From positions 730,466-794,465 of the forward strand of contig VXBA01005112.1 in assembly GCA_013399895.1 (NCBI GenBank): DNA of 64,000 bases. Reading direction: 5' to 3'. The DNA is from Serilophus lunatus. Its lineage: Eukaryota > Chordata > Aves > Passeriformes > Eurylaimidae. The position numbers and the translations under genes were made by a program. This document shows positions 24,624 to 35,112 of the stretch, piece after piece. The notes below the pieces were generated by a model, which worked only from the letters and a program-made list of their open reading frames with translations, did not search any database and was not told where the DNA came from. How positions within the stretch are numbered: position 1 is the stretch's first letter; each line of letters opens with the position of its first letter.

Positions 24624-27600
24624 GTAAGCAAACACCTGCCTGCAAGACAAATGATCCCCTCTCCCATCACTAATTGTGCTGGTTACCAACAGGAAAGTTT
24701 TTTGGGTTTAAGTAAATGGTTATTTCATTCCTTCTTTTTTTTTTTTTTCCTGAGAAGTGTGAATTTGTAGAATGAAGAAACCGATGTGTTTAAATCCAGT
24801 TCGTTTTTCATATGCAGTGGCCACAAAAAGGATCAGTAGTGGATAAAAGCTGACTAGGATCACCACTATACACTGAACACTTGAAGTGGAAAAAAAAAAA
24901 GTATGACTAAAACATTTCTAAAAACCAGAAAGGAAGTTTTCAATAAATGTTAGGTTTAACTGTCTCCCATCCTGCTCTCCCTCACCCAGTGAACACACAA
25001 ATGCGTGGAGCCAGGAGAACCAGCCCTTTTATCTCTAGCACTGTGTGTGCCAGCCCATCACTAGTGTCCCTTACCGAGACCTTCTGCTCTTTCATCACTT
25101 GCTAACCTTGTATGGAGCAAGAGGCCATAAGAAAAGGGCTATTCAGTCATGCACAAGACCCTGCCTGTCCAGCAGACCTCAGGGAGGCATAGCTGCCCTC
25201 TGACCAGGCTGCTGCCTGTTGTATGAGCATCTCTGTGCTTTCCATCTGTCTTTTGTGTTACTTTTACTGCCACCATTTCTCCTTCCCAACCTTACCCTGT
25301 CCTTCCCACAGGTCACTGGTCCTTCTTCTCCATTCTTCTGACTCCCACTTCCTCAATCCCCTGGCAGGAGTAGCTCTCCAGCCTCAACTCAGCAAAATTC
25401 AGTGAAATCTTGAAGAGTGCTAACTCGCCAGTTCTGCATCAGATTAGATCCTTTTAAACTCTTAGACATTGATAGCTGTTCTTTGGGAGGATTCCTTGAG
25501 ACACCAACACAATGTCAGCATTACAGAGTTCGGAGGTCAGGATACTTCAGTGAAGTACACCACAGTCTTTCAAAGTCCTCTAGGTTCCTCAGCCAGAAAC
25601 ATGCTGGCTTATCCCTTATTTATTTCATGGTCTATTTTCTTTAATACATCCTTGTGACAAAATTAGTTTGAGGCAGAAGTGATAGTTTAGCCATTGGGGA
25701 AATTCTCAGGTTCTGTGTGGCTTAGTACATCTGGCAAGTGTAATGTGCCTGTAGGTGTTATGAGGTGAACAGGTCAGAAGGCTTATCCTTATGTGAACAG
25801 CTGATCTCCATTTTTTAACTCTTCAGTGCAGCTAGCCAAAGGCTCCAATGCAAGTAGACAGGAAGGTGTGTTCCACACCCCCCATCCAGTCTATATCCCC
25901 GCCTATTCCTCCTGCCCTGGTCCAGCATGGACATGACTCAGCCCATTCTTCCTTCTCACACGACATCTTGGTACAGAGGAAAGGACTCACAGCTGGTCAG
26001 GAAATATCTTCTGGTTTCCTAAACCTGACTTTTATTTTGACAACATAGCCCTGGCTGCCACAAGGCTCGGCATCTTGCATTGGGAAAGTGGATCTCATCC
26101 TGTGGCAGCCCTAACTCATTATAAGTGCACCCCTACATTAAGATCAAAGGCACACACACTTTCACTGTGTCTGCAGGATGTACAAGGAAACCCATTTGAA
26201 CTGTTGAAGGGCTAAAGAGACAAAGGATTTTATAAGAGGTTTCACCTCAGAACAGCTATTGCTTTCCTGGGCTGGCCTTGCAGAGTAGAACAATGGGTAA
26301 TACTTGGCCCAAGGGTGTATGTATGTCCAAGAGGCATTGCCAGAGGTTTCAAGGGAATTAGAAATGCATCAGAGGGTCCTTGTGCTGCTTTAAATATCTG
26401 CATGTTTCAGGGCTGTCTTCCTCCTTCTGAGAGACTTCAATTTGGAAAAGTATTTGCTTTGCTTTTGGTTGTGTTTGTGGGTTTTCCTCAGCTCAGAAGA
26501 AGCAGTGGGAGGAATCTGTCTTTCTCTGTCTGCATTGTTTTTGTCTCTAAAGTCATTATTTGTAATCTTCTCTCCCCCACAAATCCCGGAGAGCCAATGC
26601 TGATTGAAACCTACATTGCAGAGGCTGCATTTCTTTTTCCTGGAAAACTGTGCTGACAGCATACTCAGTGACTAAGAAGATGGGCACTGAGCAACAGCCA
26701 TGCCAAGTGTACTAGAGTCCAGGCCTCTGCAATCTCAGCCAGGCAGCTTCACCTCCCACACTTGTTCTCAGAGATCAGGCCAGCCAAGGATCGCAGGAGT
26801 TCTTAAATTATAGGGATGTCAATTATTTTGTCACTTGATCATAGCTGTGCAAGCATTTCAATGGGGAGGAGAGTCATGGTGTGCAATGAGATATCCTCAG
26901 ATTCACTGCTTGGCTCCACTGAAAAACCATCAGTGAGGTTTTCCACTCACTCCAGTGCCAGACAGATGGAACTCTACTCATTCACTGAGATTACTCTTGG
27001 ATGTAATCTTTAGAGGAAAGAAAAGCACTTTTTATATCCTGTTCTCTTGAGATTGAGGCTTTTTTAAAGGGTATCCTGAAGAGGCATGAGGTTTTGCTGA
27101 GAGAGGGGAGTAAAGACAGTTCATATCCCAAAATACTCAATATTATTCAAGCAAAAACATTTCTTTTCCTTCTAGTTTCTATGGTCCTCTATTGTATTCT
27201 TTGTTGTGCAGGATTTAAGAAGGATGTTTTACCTAAAGGTGAGAAATCATTCACATTATTTCAGTATTACCTTCCAAATAAACTCAGGACAATTATTTGT
27301 CAAAAGAAAAATATGGAATAATTGTTTAAGAACTATTTTTTAAAAATAGTCAGATAATGTATCCAGGCTCTATATTTGTATCTGTCATGAGTCTCGTGGA
27401 TTTTTCTTTAAAATGTCTTCTTTTGCATTTGGAAAACCATGTGAAAATATCTTCTACTTATCTAAATACATGTATTTATTTAAGATAGCTGAGAAGAGAA
27501 AGCATGAAAGCCAAACCAGCCCAGAGGTATTTCCAGGCACTGAGGTATACCTGGACTACTCTCACAGTCCAGCATCAGAGAGAGGTCCCTGGCTGGGCAG

Positions 27601-30082
27601 GGGTGCACAGCCCCCATCTGATAAGCAGCCATAACCTGCTCTGCTGTCTGTGTAGCCTTTCCTTCTGTTCCTCTGGTCAGTGCTTTCACATTTTTATTTA
27701 TTCAGTGGCCTGCAGTAGCAATTTTTCATGGCAGGGTGTTTGCCATCATGTTTTTTGGCACTCAAATCCTCTAAGCTTTTGGGTGCTATCTCGACAGAGA
27801 ACGATGCATAATGTCAAACAGCTGATTTTGATCTGTTTGCATCTTGTTCTGTGTAGAGGCACCTGAACAGCACCACAGAGCTATCTGATTTTCAAGCTCT
27901 CAGTTTAAATCCTGTTGCCTAGGTGAAATGGGGTTTTAGATGCAGACTGATCTGTTATCTCATGGGGGAAAAAATGGAAGAGGTATTAATACGACATGAA
28001 TGTGTTTACACATCCTGGGTGAGGTTATGACTTAGCTGTAATTCTCTTCTACACACGATAGCAAATTCAGCCCCTGTGACTGAGATGATTTTTGCAGTTC
28101 CAGCTTTGTACAGAGTGGTTTTGCCATATAATTTTTTCCCTTCAATGGCCACCTTTCTCTGTCTTTGTGTGCTTAGTACCATCTGAATGTTGCAGCTCCC
28201 TCCCACGGCAGAGGGGACAAGGGGAGAGAGGGAGCATGTCCCTCACTGGCATTGCTTCCCATTATGCTGAAAAGCCCCAAAGCAAGACACAATGACTGCC
28301 TACAGGGGCAGTGTCCTGGCAATGACAGACCCTGCACAGTCCTGTGCTTCTCTCATGGTGTGTCTGAGGAGCTTACCAAGCTTAACACACTCAGCACAGG
28401 AATGGGTCCTCCATTCCCACCAGCTCCCAATCCATTACCATTCTGCCTAAGACCAGCAGATGCTCATCTGTTTCAAAAATGAGATCCCTGGGCGAGAAGG
28501 GGTACTTTGGAAAGGAGGGGCTTTGATCTCTTTTCTTTAATCTCCATCTCTGTGAACAGCCCATATCAGTACTTCTCCATCTCTGCACAAATTCTTTGTA
28601 ACTCTCTCAGTAGAAGATGCAAAGGACCTTTCTCTGCTGCCCTCCAGCTAGGAGTGTTGAAAGCAGGTTCACCAAGCTGTGCACACCATGAGCTGGAGCT
28701 GCTGCAGGCAAGGGCTCGAGCAGGAGCAGCCGTTTGGAAAGAGAGATACAGTTCTGGAGCTGGCCTGTGCCGGAGTGGCTGTGCCAGGCAGCTCCTGCCC
28801 ACCAGCACAGTCCCCACCCACCTGCTCACCACAGTGCCTTTTGTTGTCCAGGTTTGCAGGCTAGTGGCCCATACAGCAAATTAGCAGAGACGTACACAAC
28901 AGCTGGATCCAGACACATCATCCAATGCCCATGTTTTCAAAAATATTCAGACTGCTTCAGGTCACTCTGTCTTTTCCAGCCTTGGAAGCTCTCAGTGTTG
29001 GTTCTTTGCTCCAAAAGCATTAATGAGCAGGGCAAGGCAGAGCTCACTTGCATTTTTCCTGTGCTGGAGAATAAACCAGCCACTTTCTTTATTCCTCTTA
29101 TTTTCTTGCAAAAACTAATCCTTCCCTGGTTGCAGATACAAGAAATGAGAAAGCAACAGGGGTTGTGGAAAGGTTGAGCTACACTAAATGATTAAAAAGA
29201 GATGGGAGTTTGCCTGATTAAAAATAACTCGTGTACACACCCACACCTGACCCTGTAGCCCTGGCCTGCATTTATAGCCAAACGAGATCTCACCCATGAA
29301 GGCAGTGGCTCAGTATGTGGCTCAGATGTTCAAAATTGGCCATGTGAATGGCACTAAGGTCATACAGTCACCCCAGCTGACTGCAAACATCACCATTGCA
29401 ACTGTCGAGAATTAAATAAAACGCATTCCACTTAAAGATATCTAATATGTCACCATTAGGACATTAAGTAGCTCTTGAAGAGATTGGGGTAGGAATCTTG
29501 CAGGCAGACACAAGGTTGGGACCAAAAGTGTTCTATGTATATTTGTAATGTCTGCAAAGTCATTATTAACTCAGATCTAATAATCTTTCTGTGATGATGA
29601 AGTGTATGTTTTGTATTATCTCCTCTTTATATCCCCATTGATCTAAACATCCCATCACAGTAAAAGCCCCAGTAGTTAATAGCAGACCGTGGAAAGCTCA
29701 CCTGAAGGAACTTAAGGCAAGAGCACTTTTATTGCTTAGCTCCTTTTAGAAATCTGTTATCCTATTAAAGCCTTTTTGAAAGATTTCACTCAGCAACTGT
29801 CACACTGCTGTAAACAACTCACACTACAGTCCAAAGGCTTTCCTTAGGCGCTAATGAAAGGTTTCCACCTGGAAGGTGGAAAAAGTCCATAGGAATACTC
29901 TCTCTCTGCTGCATTATGTCTCTCCAAGGTACTTGGTCTGATAACTTTTAACCAATGGTGACAAGAGCAGGTGCAGTGCACAATGCCAGTGGGTTTGCTC
30001 AGTGATGTTTCATGCACCACAGCAGCTCACCACATGTTAGCGGCCAGTGCTTTGAGGTTACCAGTGTCCTTCTCCCCTTCAG
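24624..30082 (+). other. ADARB2 intron
   Basis: This 5.5 kb intron is bounded by a gtaagc donor and a tctccccttcag acceptor. It starts with ordinary unique sequence and a 14-base T run (24735-24748). I see no recognisable repeat of high confidence and no exon. Short frames of 60-147 codons in it have no recognisable product. Confidence 0.85.
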
Positions 30083-30261
30083 GGATTAGCCAGGCTGACG
30101 TTCGGCAGCCCGGAAAGTCTCCCGGCTTCAGCGTGAACTGGATTGTGGGGAACACCGACCTGGAGGTTATCAATGCCACAACAGGGAAGAGGACCTGTGG
30201 AAGTCCCTCACGGCTTTGCAAGCACATGTTCTTCACTCGCTGGGCAAAGCTTCATGGCAAG
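30083..30261 (+). CDS. ADARB2: ADARB2 coding exon, deaminase domain (second from last)
   Basis: This exon carries the next part of the ADARB2 deaminase domain. The acceptor tctccccttcag ends at 30082. The first two bases finish the split Gly codon, then 59 codons follow and the exon stops in phase 0 at an AAG Lys codon before the donor gtagat. It reads ISQADVRQPGKSPGFSVNW, then LEVINATTGKR and SRLCKHMFFTRWAKLHGK. RQPGKSP, INATTGK and SRLCKH are hallmark stretches of ADARB1 and ADARB2. The Lys of LCKH corresponds to a phosphate-contacting residue of the ADAR2 inositol-hexakisphosphate site. The donor is weaker than those of the two preceding introns (gtagat rather than gtaagt-like). There is no frameshift. 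The base composition is noticeably GC-richer, with several CpGs, than the flanking introns, as expected of coding sequence. Confidence 0.96.
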
Positions 30262-31912
30262 GTAGATCTGATGCACTAAGAGTCTTATCAATAATTGTCC
30301 TGCAGTCCATGTAGAGTGAGAGAAAATGAAGACAAAGAAAAGCTAGTATATTAAGTGCCAAAATCTCTTTCCTGTTGGGAAATAAATGGAAACAGACAAG
30401 TCAGAGTGATGTCAGGGAAATCTGGAGACACTTCCACCAACAAAGTCTTTAGGGAAGGCAAATGAACCTGCAGGGTGGGGACATTTGAGGACAAGCCCAA
30501 AGGGGTTGTTCTGCTCTGTGGGAGAACACAAGGGAAGGAGGCTGGTGGGACCCATCTGTTCTCAGGTAGTGGCATAGTTTGTCCTAGCAGGGACACTGAG
30601 CCTTGGGAGGAGCAGAAGAGACCAACCTGGGCTTCTGCCCATGGCTCAGTCACAGTTCAGTGACACAGGTCCCGGCCTAATTCCTCCACAGAAGGTGGGA
30701 AGAAGGGCAAGAAGCATTCCTGCTGCCCTCAGAATGAAGGGGCGCTGGAACTATGGCATCTGGCTTACACCATGGATGAGGCTGGAGTGAGCAGGGCACT
30801 TGTAGCTGAGCAGGGCACTTTGCTCTTAACAAAATGAAGCATTTGATTAAGTCATCATTCCACCTCTGGGGAGCAAAGAGAACAAAGAGGCAGCCAGAGG
30901 GAAGCCACTGCTGCCAGGCCAGCATGTGGCCCAGTGACACCCAGGCTGGCAGTCACCCTCCGTTGCTGTCTGGGCCAGTACAGCCCCACGGAGTGCTGGC
31001 ACAGGCAGACAGGAGCAGCTCATTGCAGTCTGCACATTTGCCTTCTCCTTTCATCTGTCTCTCAGCATCTCTCCTGTTTAGAGAGAAGGAAAAGTGCACT
31101 GTTTGCCCACCGGGATGTGCTTTGAGGGTCCCTTTCCCTACAGGGTGCTATTCCCCTGCCTTGTAAGCATTGGACTTTTACCCAAGAATGGCATTTCAAG
31201 GCATTTTACAAACTTTGCTTTCTTTTGTGAAACATCAAAGCCTCGCTGCTGGTTTGGCACTGTAGAGACTCAGGCGGGTTAGAGGATTTTATTTAGTCTA
31301 TTTGCAGAGCCAAGGTTACTCACTCCCGCATGTCCTTCCAGGGCATGAGGGACACTGGACATGGTGTTGTTTGAGGTATCTCCTGGTGGGTGACTCCAGT
31401 GTTCCAACAGAGCACTAGGATTTCCCACACCAGCACATGTTTCACAGCATTTCCAACAATAACAGATTACAGAGGGGAAATGGGAGAGTGTCTCTTGGCA
31501 TTTACTTGGAAGCACTGAGCTGCTCCACTTCCCAGGCTAAACCAAACACATTCTTTAAAGATCTTCAGAAAGTTTTTTTTTTCCTTTTTTTCCCTAAAAG
31601 TCATCTTAACAGAGAAGTAGCATCCTTTGTAGAAAACACCAAGGTTTGCTACTGCTTATGCCTATTCCAAGACAAAGCTGTTCACCTCTTTCCTCCTCAG
31701 AATGGCTTGAAACCATGTCACCAGCATTTATTGCTTCCCTGGTTTTTTGTTGTTAAACTATAAGCAAACAAAAAAAGCACAGTGATAGTTTGTTTTTTGA
31801 TTATGAAATGTAAGAAGATTATACAGCTACTGAAGCCTCCTGTTTGTTTTGGCTCATAGGCTGGTTTATTATTATTTCATTTTTTTCCCCTTCCCTGATT
31901 TTTGTTCTGCAG
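30262..31912 (+). other. ADARB2 last intron
   Basis: This 1.65 kb intron lies between the weak donor gtagat and an acceptor preceded by a long pyrimidine tract. It is GC-richer in its first 900 bases. Frames on both strands there (62-110 codons) do not resemble known proteins. I see nothing else in it. Confidence 0.85.
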
Positions 31913-32089
31913 CTGAGCACACGAGTACCAAGCCATGGAGACATGCCATCAGTGTACAGCGAGGCAAAACTAGTGGCTCAGACATACCAGTCTGTTAAGC
32001 AGCAGCTGTTTAAAGCATTTCAGAAAGCTGGTCTGGGCACCTGGGTGAAGAAACCCCCAGAGCAAGATCAGTTCCTACTAACTGTGTAA
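31913..32089 (+). CDS. ADARB2: ADARB2 terminal coding exon with stop codon
   Basis: This is the last coding part of ADARB2, 58 codons plus a TAA stop at 32087-32089. The acceptor follows a long T/C tract (31880-31912, ending tttgttctgcag) and the exon starts in phase 0. It opens with LSTRVPSHGDMPSVYSEAKL and continues with YQSVKQQLFKAFQKAG and LGTWVKKPPEQDQFLLTV. The closing KAFQKAGLGTWV-KPPEQ block is the C-terminal signature of ADARB2. The Tyr, Lys, Tyr, Lys, Trp and Lys positions match those that surround inositol hexakisphosphate in ADAR2. The protein ends in LLTV where mammals, as I recall, have LLTL, so the ending has the normal length. It continues directly into the 3' UTR. Completeness of the frame across four exons argues for a functional gene and not a pseudogene. 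Confidence 0.97.
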   Translation: MSTRVPSHGDMPSVYSEAKLVAQTYQSVKQQLFKAFQKAGLGTWVKKPPEQDQFLLTV

Positions 32090-32944
32090 ATCTCTGGACA
32101 CCTTTGCTACACAACTGGATCAAATCAGCTGGAGAGAAGGCAAGGCAGGACACAAAAGCGGAGAGTATTGAAGAAGTTTGAGATTGAAGAGCAACCTCCA
32201 CTGAAATAATTTGCTTTTAATTCTGTATTGGAAATACCTAAGTAGAAATGTGTCTGATGCACTGAACTCAACTTTAGAAAACTGCTTTTTCATGGTTTCT
32301 TCCCAAGAATGTACCTGTCCAAATTATAATGCCATCCTCACCAAAGATTTTGCTTTTCATTGTTTATTGCTGTTGGTTATTACTGATTTGAGGTGTTAAT
32401 GGGCCACCTTTCTGATCCAAAATGGAGGGGGTTTTCCATCTTATCCAAAATAGAGTTTGTTTTCTCTCACACAATCAGTGCAAGAGTCATCACTGAATAA
32501 TGAAAATAGTAAGCAGAGATGGAAGTACCCTGGGCACACAGCATGACAGTAGTTCTCAGAGCATCCAGAATCATCCACTAAAAAGGTGTCTAACCTCTAT
32601 GCAAAAATCATTTTAGCTGCCTAGACCTGTGAGAAAGAATCTGGACCTCAAAGATATGCAGCATTTATAAACTCAGTTTTCCATTGCTGGCTCTAAGCAC
32701 AAAACCAGGTGTCAGGATGTCCTTGGTTTTTACACTTATTCCTTCTGACGCCTTGGACAAACCACTTCCCACCAAATCTTCAACTCTAGTCACAAGCTTT
32801 CCATGCTGCAAATTTTATTTGTCCAGGCCCAGTTCATCACACATGCCCTTTAGACACCAGCCAGGATGCTCCATGCACCTGAACAATCACTGGGTTAGGT
32901 ATCCACAACTAAGATATCCCCAAATGAGAGAGCACATTTGACAC

Positions 32945-33060
32945 CTGGCTTTTTCCTGCCTCAATTTCTCCACCTGTCAAATGAGGATAATGTGAAGTTT
33001 AAATGCTTCACATCTAAGGAACTTGGCAGGATCAAAATGCTCTGGTCATATGCAACAGTG
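32945..33060 (+). repeat. MIR-like SINE remnant in the ADARB2 3' UTR
   Basis: The series gcctcaatttctccacctgt, caaatgaggataat, gtttaaatgcttcac resembles MIR (gcctcagtttcctcatctgt, aaaatggggataat, gattaaatga). If correct, part of the UTR derives from an old SINE. Confidence 0.4.
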
Positions 33061-33524
33061 TAAACCAGATTCTGCCACTCTTGCAGTGAGTTTTATCTCC
33101 CCACACTGTCCAGTTGACGTAAGCATAGCCGATGCAACTACAGGCTTGGGTAAGGTCTTACTCAATACATGAGCTTTCAGATTCCAGCTCTGTGTAAATG
33201 CCAAGTGTTACTATTATTATTCATGCTCATCTGCAGCCTGAAAAGCAGATGGGGTTTTTCACTTAGGAAACAAGTATCACCCAACAGTTAGATATTTTCT
33301 TCATAACTGAGGCTGGATCTGATAAAATCTCATCTTTGAACCATCCCAAACTTCATCAGAATGCAGAAGACACCATCACGAGAGAACTGAGCTTTGACAG
33401 TCCCACTGCAAAACCAACCTTCAAATGCCCTGTAAATTTCTCTTAGTCTGGGGGTTTTTAGATGACAGGATTTGCGGGTATATAACTACTGTTTTCTTTT
33501 TACTCCTGTGATTCTCTTTAAATC

Positions 33525-33532
33525 TGTATATA
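33525..33532 (+). promoter_or_regulatory. Pumilio recognition element candidate in the 3' UTR
   Basis: TGTATATA matches the UGUAHAUA consensus of PUM1/PUM2 exactly. It lies about 140 bases before the proximal poly(A) signal, so either transcript form would include it. Chance occurrence in AT-rich sequence is possible. Confidence 0.4.
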
Positions 33533-33662
33533 ACATGCTGCTACTGATTTGTGATAATTGTCTTGATATTTTCTCAGAACTGTCAAGCTGAGTTACTTTT
33601 CAAACAACACAAGTCTCATATTTTTCCATGTAATTTCCTTTACACGGGAAACTGTTCCTATC

Positions 33663-33668
33663 AATAAA
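33663..33668 (+). terminator. Proximal poly(A) signal of ADARB2
   Basis: A perfect AATAAA hexamer lies about 1.57 kb after the stop codon, followed within 15-40 bases by T/G-rich sequence (tttgtatagggtttatcatgt, split by several A's) of the kind bound by the cleavage-stimulation factor. It is a good candidate for the main cleavage site. Confidence 0.5.
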
Positions 33669-33962
33669 GATAGATGCTCTTTGTATAGGGTTTATCATGT
33701 TTGGAGAGCCATATACAGTAAATACATTGTTTATTGATGCCCACAATAGAATAGCTACAGTATTTTGATGAGATTTTATTTTTAGATTATAAACTACAAG
33801 ATGTATCTATAGTGTCTTGTATAAAAACAATTGTGATAAACTAGAATTTTTAAATTAGATAAAACAGAGCTCTCCTTGTCCAGAAACCTTTTCAACAAAA
33901 TAATACATTCCATATTAACTACCAAAAATATTTAAAAAAATATTCTTAGAGTAGAAATAGTT

Positions 33963-34010
33963 AAAAAAAAAAAAAAAAAAGAAAAAGAAAAGAAAAAAAC
34001 CAAACAACCA
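33963..34010. repeat. A-rich tract in the distal 3' UTR
   Basis: Eighteen A's followed by GAAAAAGAAAAG-type sequence and then CCAAACAACC. It lies between the proximal and distal poly(A) signals and could cause internal priming in oligo-dT libraries. Confidence 0.85.
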
Positions 34011-34918
34011 AAAACCTGAGACATTTCAATAATGGAAACACTTTGTGGTAACCACTGTGTCAATATTTTGACCACTTTGACAGCTCTTCTGATTAACATT
34101 CAGTATATTTTTGGCACCTTCTGGAGCTTCCAGGTACCTCCACATCATCCTGTCCTCTAACACAGCTGCCACTGGTGCAGACCTCCAGTGTGATCTGTTC
34201 AGCAGAGGTGCCCAGAGGGGCAGTGGGCGGATGGGGGCGCCAAGCCCATGACTGGAGGTGTGGAACAAGCTGCAGGTGACATTGGCAGTGGTGGTTATAG
34301 GGGCTCTGGCTGCTCCCACCGAGGGAGAAAAACCACAGGGCAATCAGAGAGGAGGACAAGGATTCTCATGCAGAGATCCACAGGGCAGGGGGAAGCATGT
34401 CTTCTGCTTTTCTTCTTCAACTTAGTCCTTATCTAGCATACGAGAGATCTCAATGGCTCTTCCTTATATCTCCCTGCCCTCATCCATCCTTTTCTAGTCG
34501 TGACATGACATCAACTCCACTAATGCATATAGTTCCACAGGCTGGTGTTGCAGCTACTGTGACAACAAAGCACCATGCCTGGTTATTTTTAAGGACATAA
34601 AGAAAAGTGTAGTGGGATTGAATTATCCTTTGTTGAAAGAAATACATAAATGCAACCCTGGATTCAGCTGCCAGAATTAATTCAGTACTGGGGACATAAC
34701 AAGTCCTCACTGCGAGTGGGCATCAACTAATCTCATTGAAGGCAGTGGAGTTGCACCTGCTTGCACTAGGGTTGAATATGACTTTAAATATCTACTTCTT
34801 CTCAGTATGTGCAGTGACAGTGTGATGGGACCTCATCCCAGAAGCACACATGACCTACATACAGCATTTCCTGAAGCAAAGGGAAAATTGCTCAGTAGTA
34901 ATTCTGTAGTGAAGATTC

Positions 34919-34926
34919 TGTACATA
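34919..34926 (+). promoter_or_regulatory. Second Pumilio-type element, distal 3' UTR only
   Basis: TGTACATA matches the UGUANAUA Pumilio consensus. It would be present only in transcripts that use the poly(A) signals near 35.0-35.1 kb. Confidence 0.3.
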
Positions 34927-35106
34927 ACACGCATGAGTGAATGGCAATACTGTACTAACGGTTGTACATTTGTAATATTTGTAAAAAAAAAGAAACAAAA
35001 AAGACAACAAAAGAAAATAAATCTGAATTTACATATGTGAATTTGCTGCTAAGTTCTGTAAATTGCACTTCAGTGATACCTGATAAGTGAATGTTTCTGT
35101 TAAGTG

Positions 35107-35112
35107 AATAAA
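35107..35112 (+). terminator. Distal poly(A) signal candidate of ADARB2
   Basis: An AATAAA hexamer lies about 3 kb after the stop codon and is followed by the T/G-rich stretch ttgttcttttactgtttg. A second AATAAA lies about 90 bases upstream at 35016-35021. It would extend the 3' UTR past the A-rich tract at 33963 and add the second Pumilio-type motif. Confidence 0.4.
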
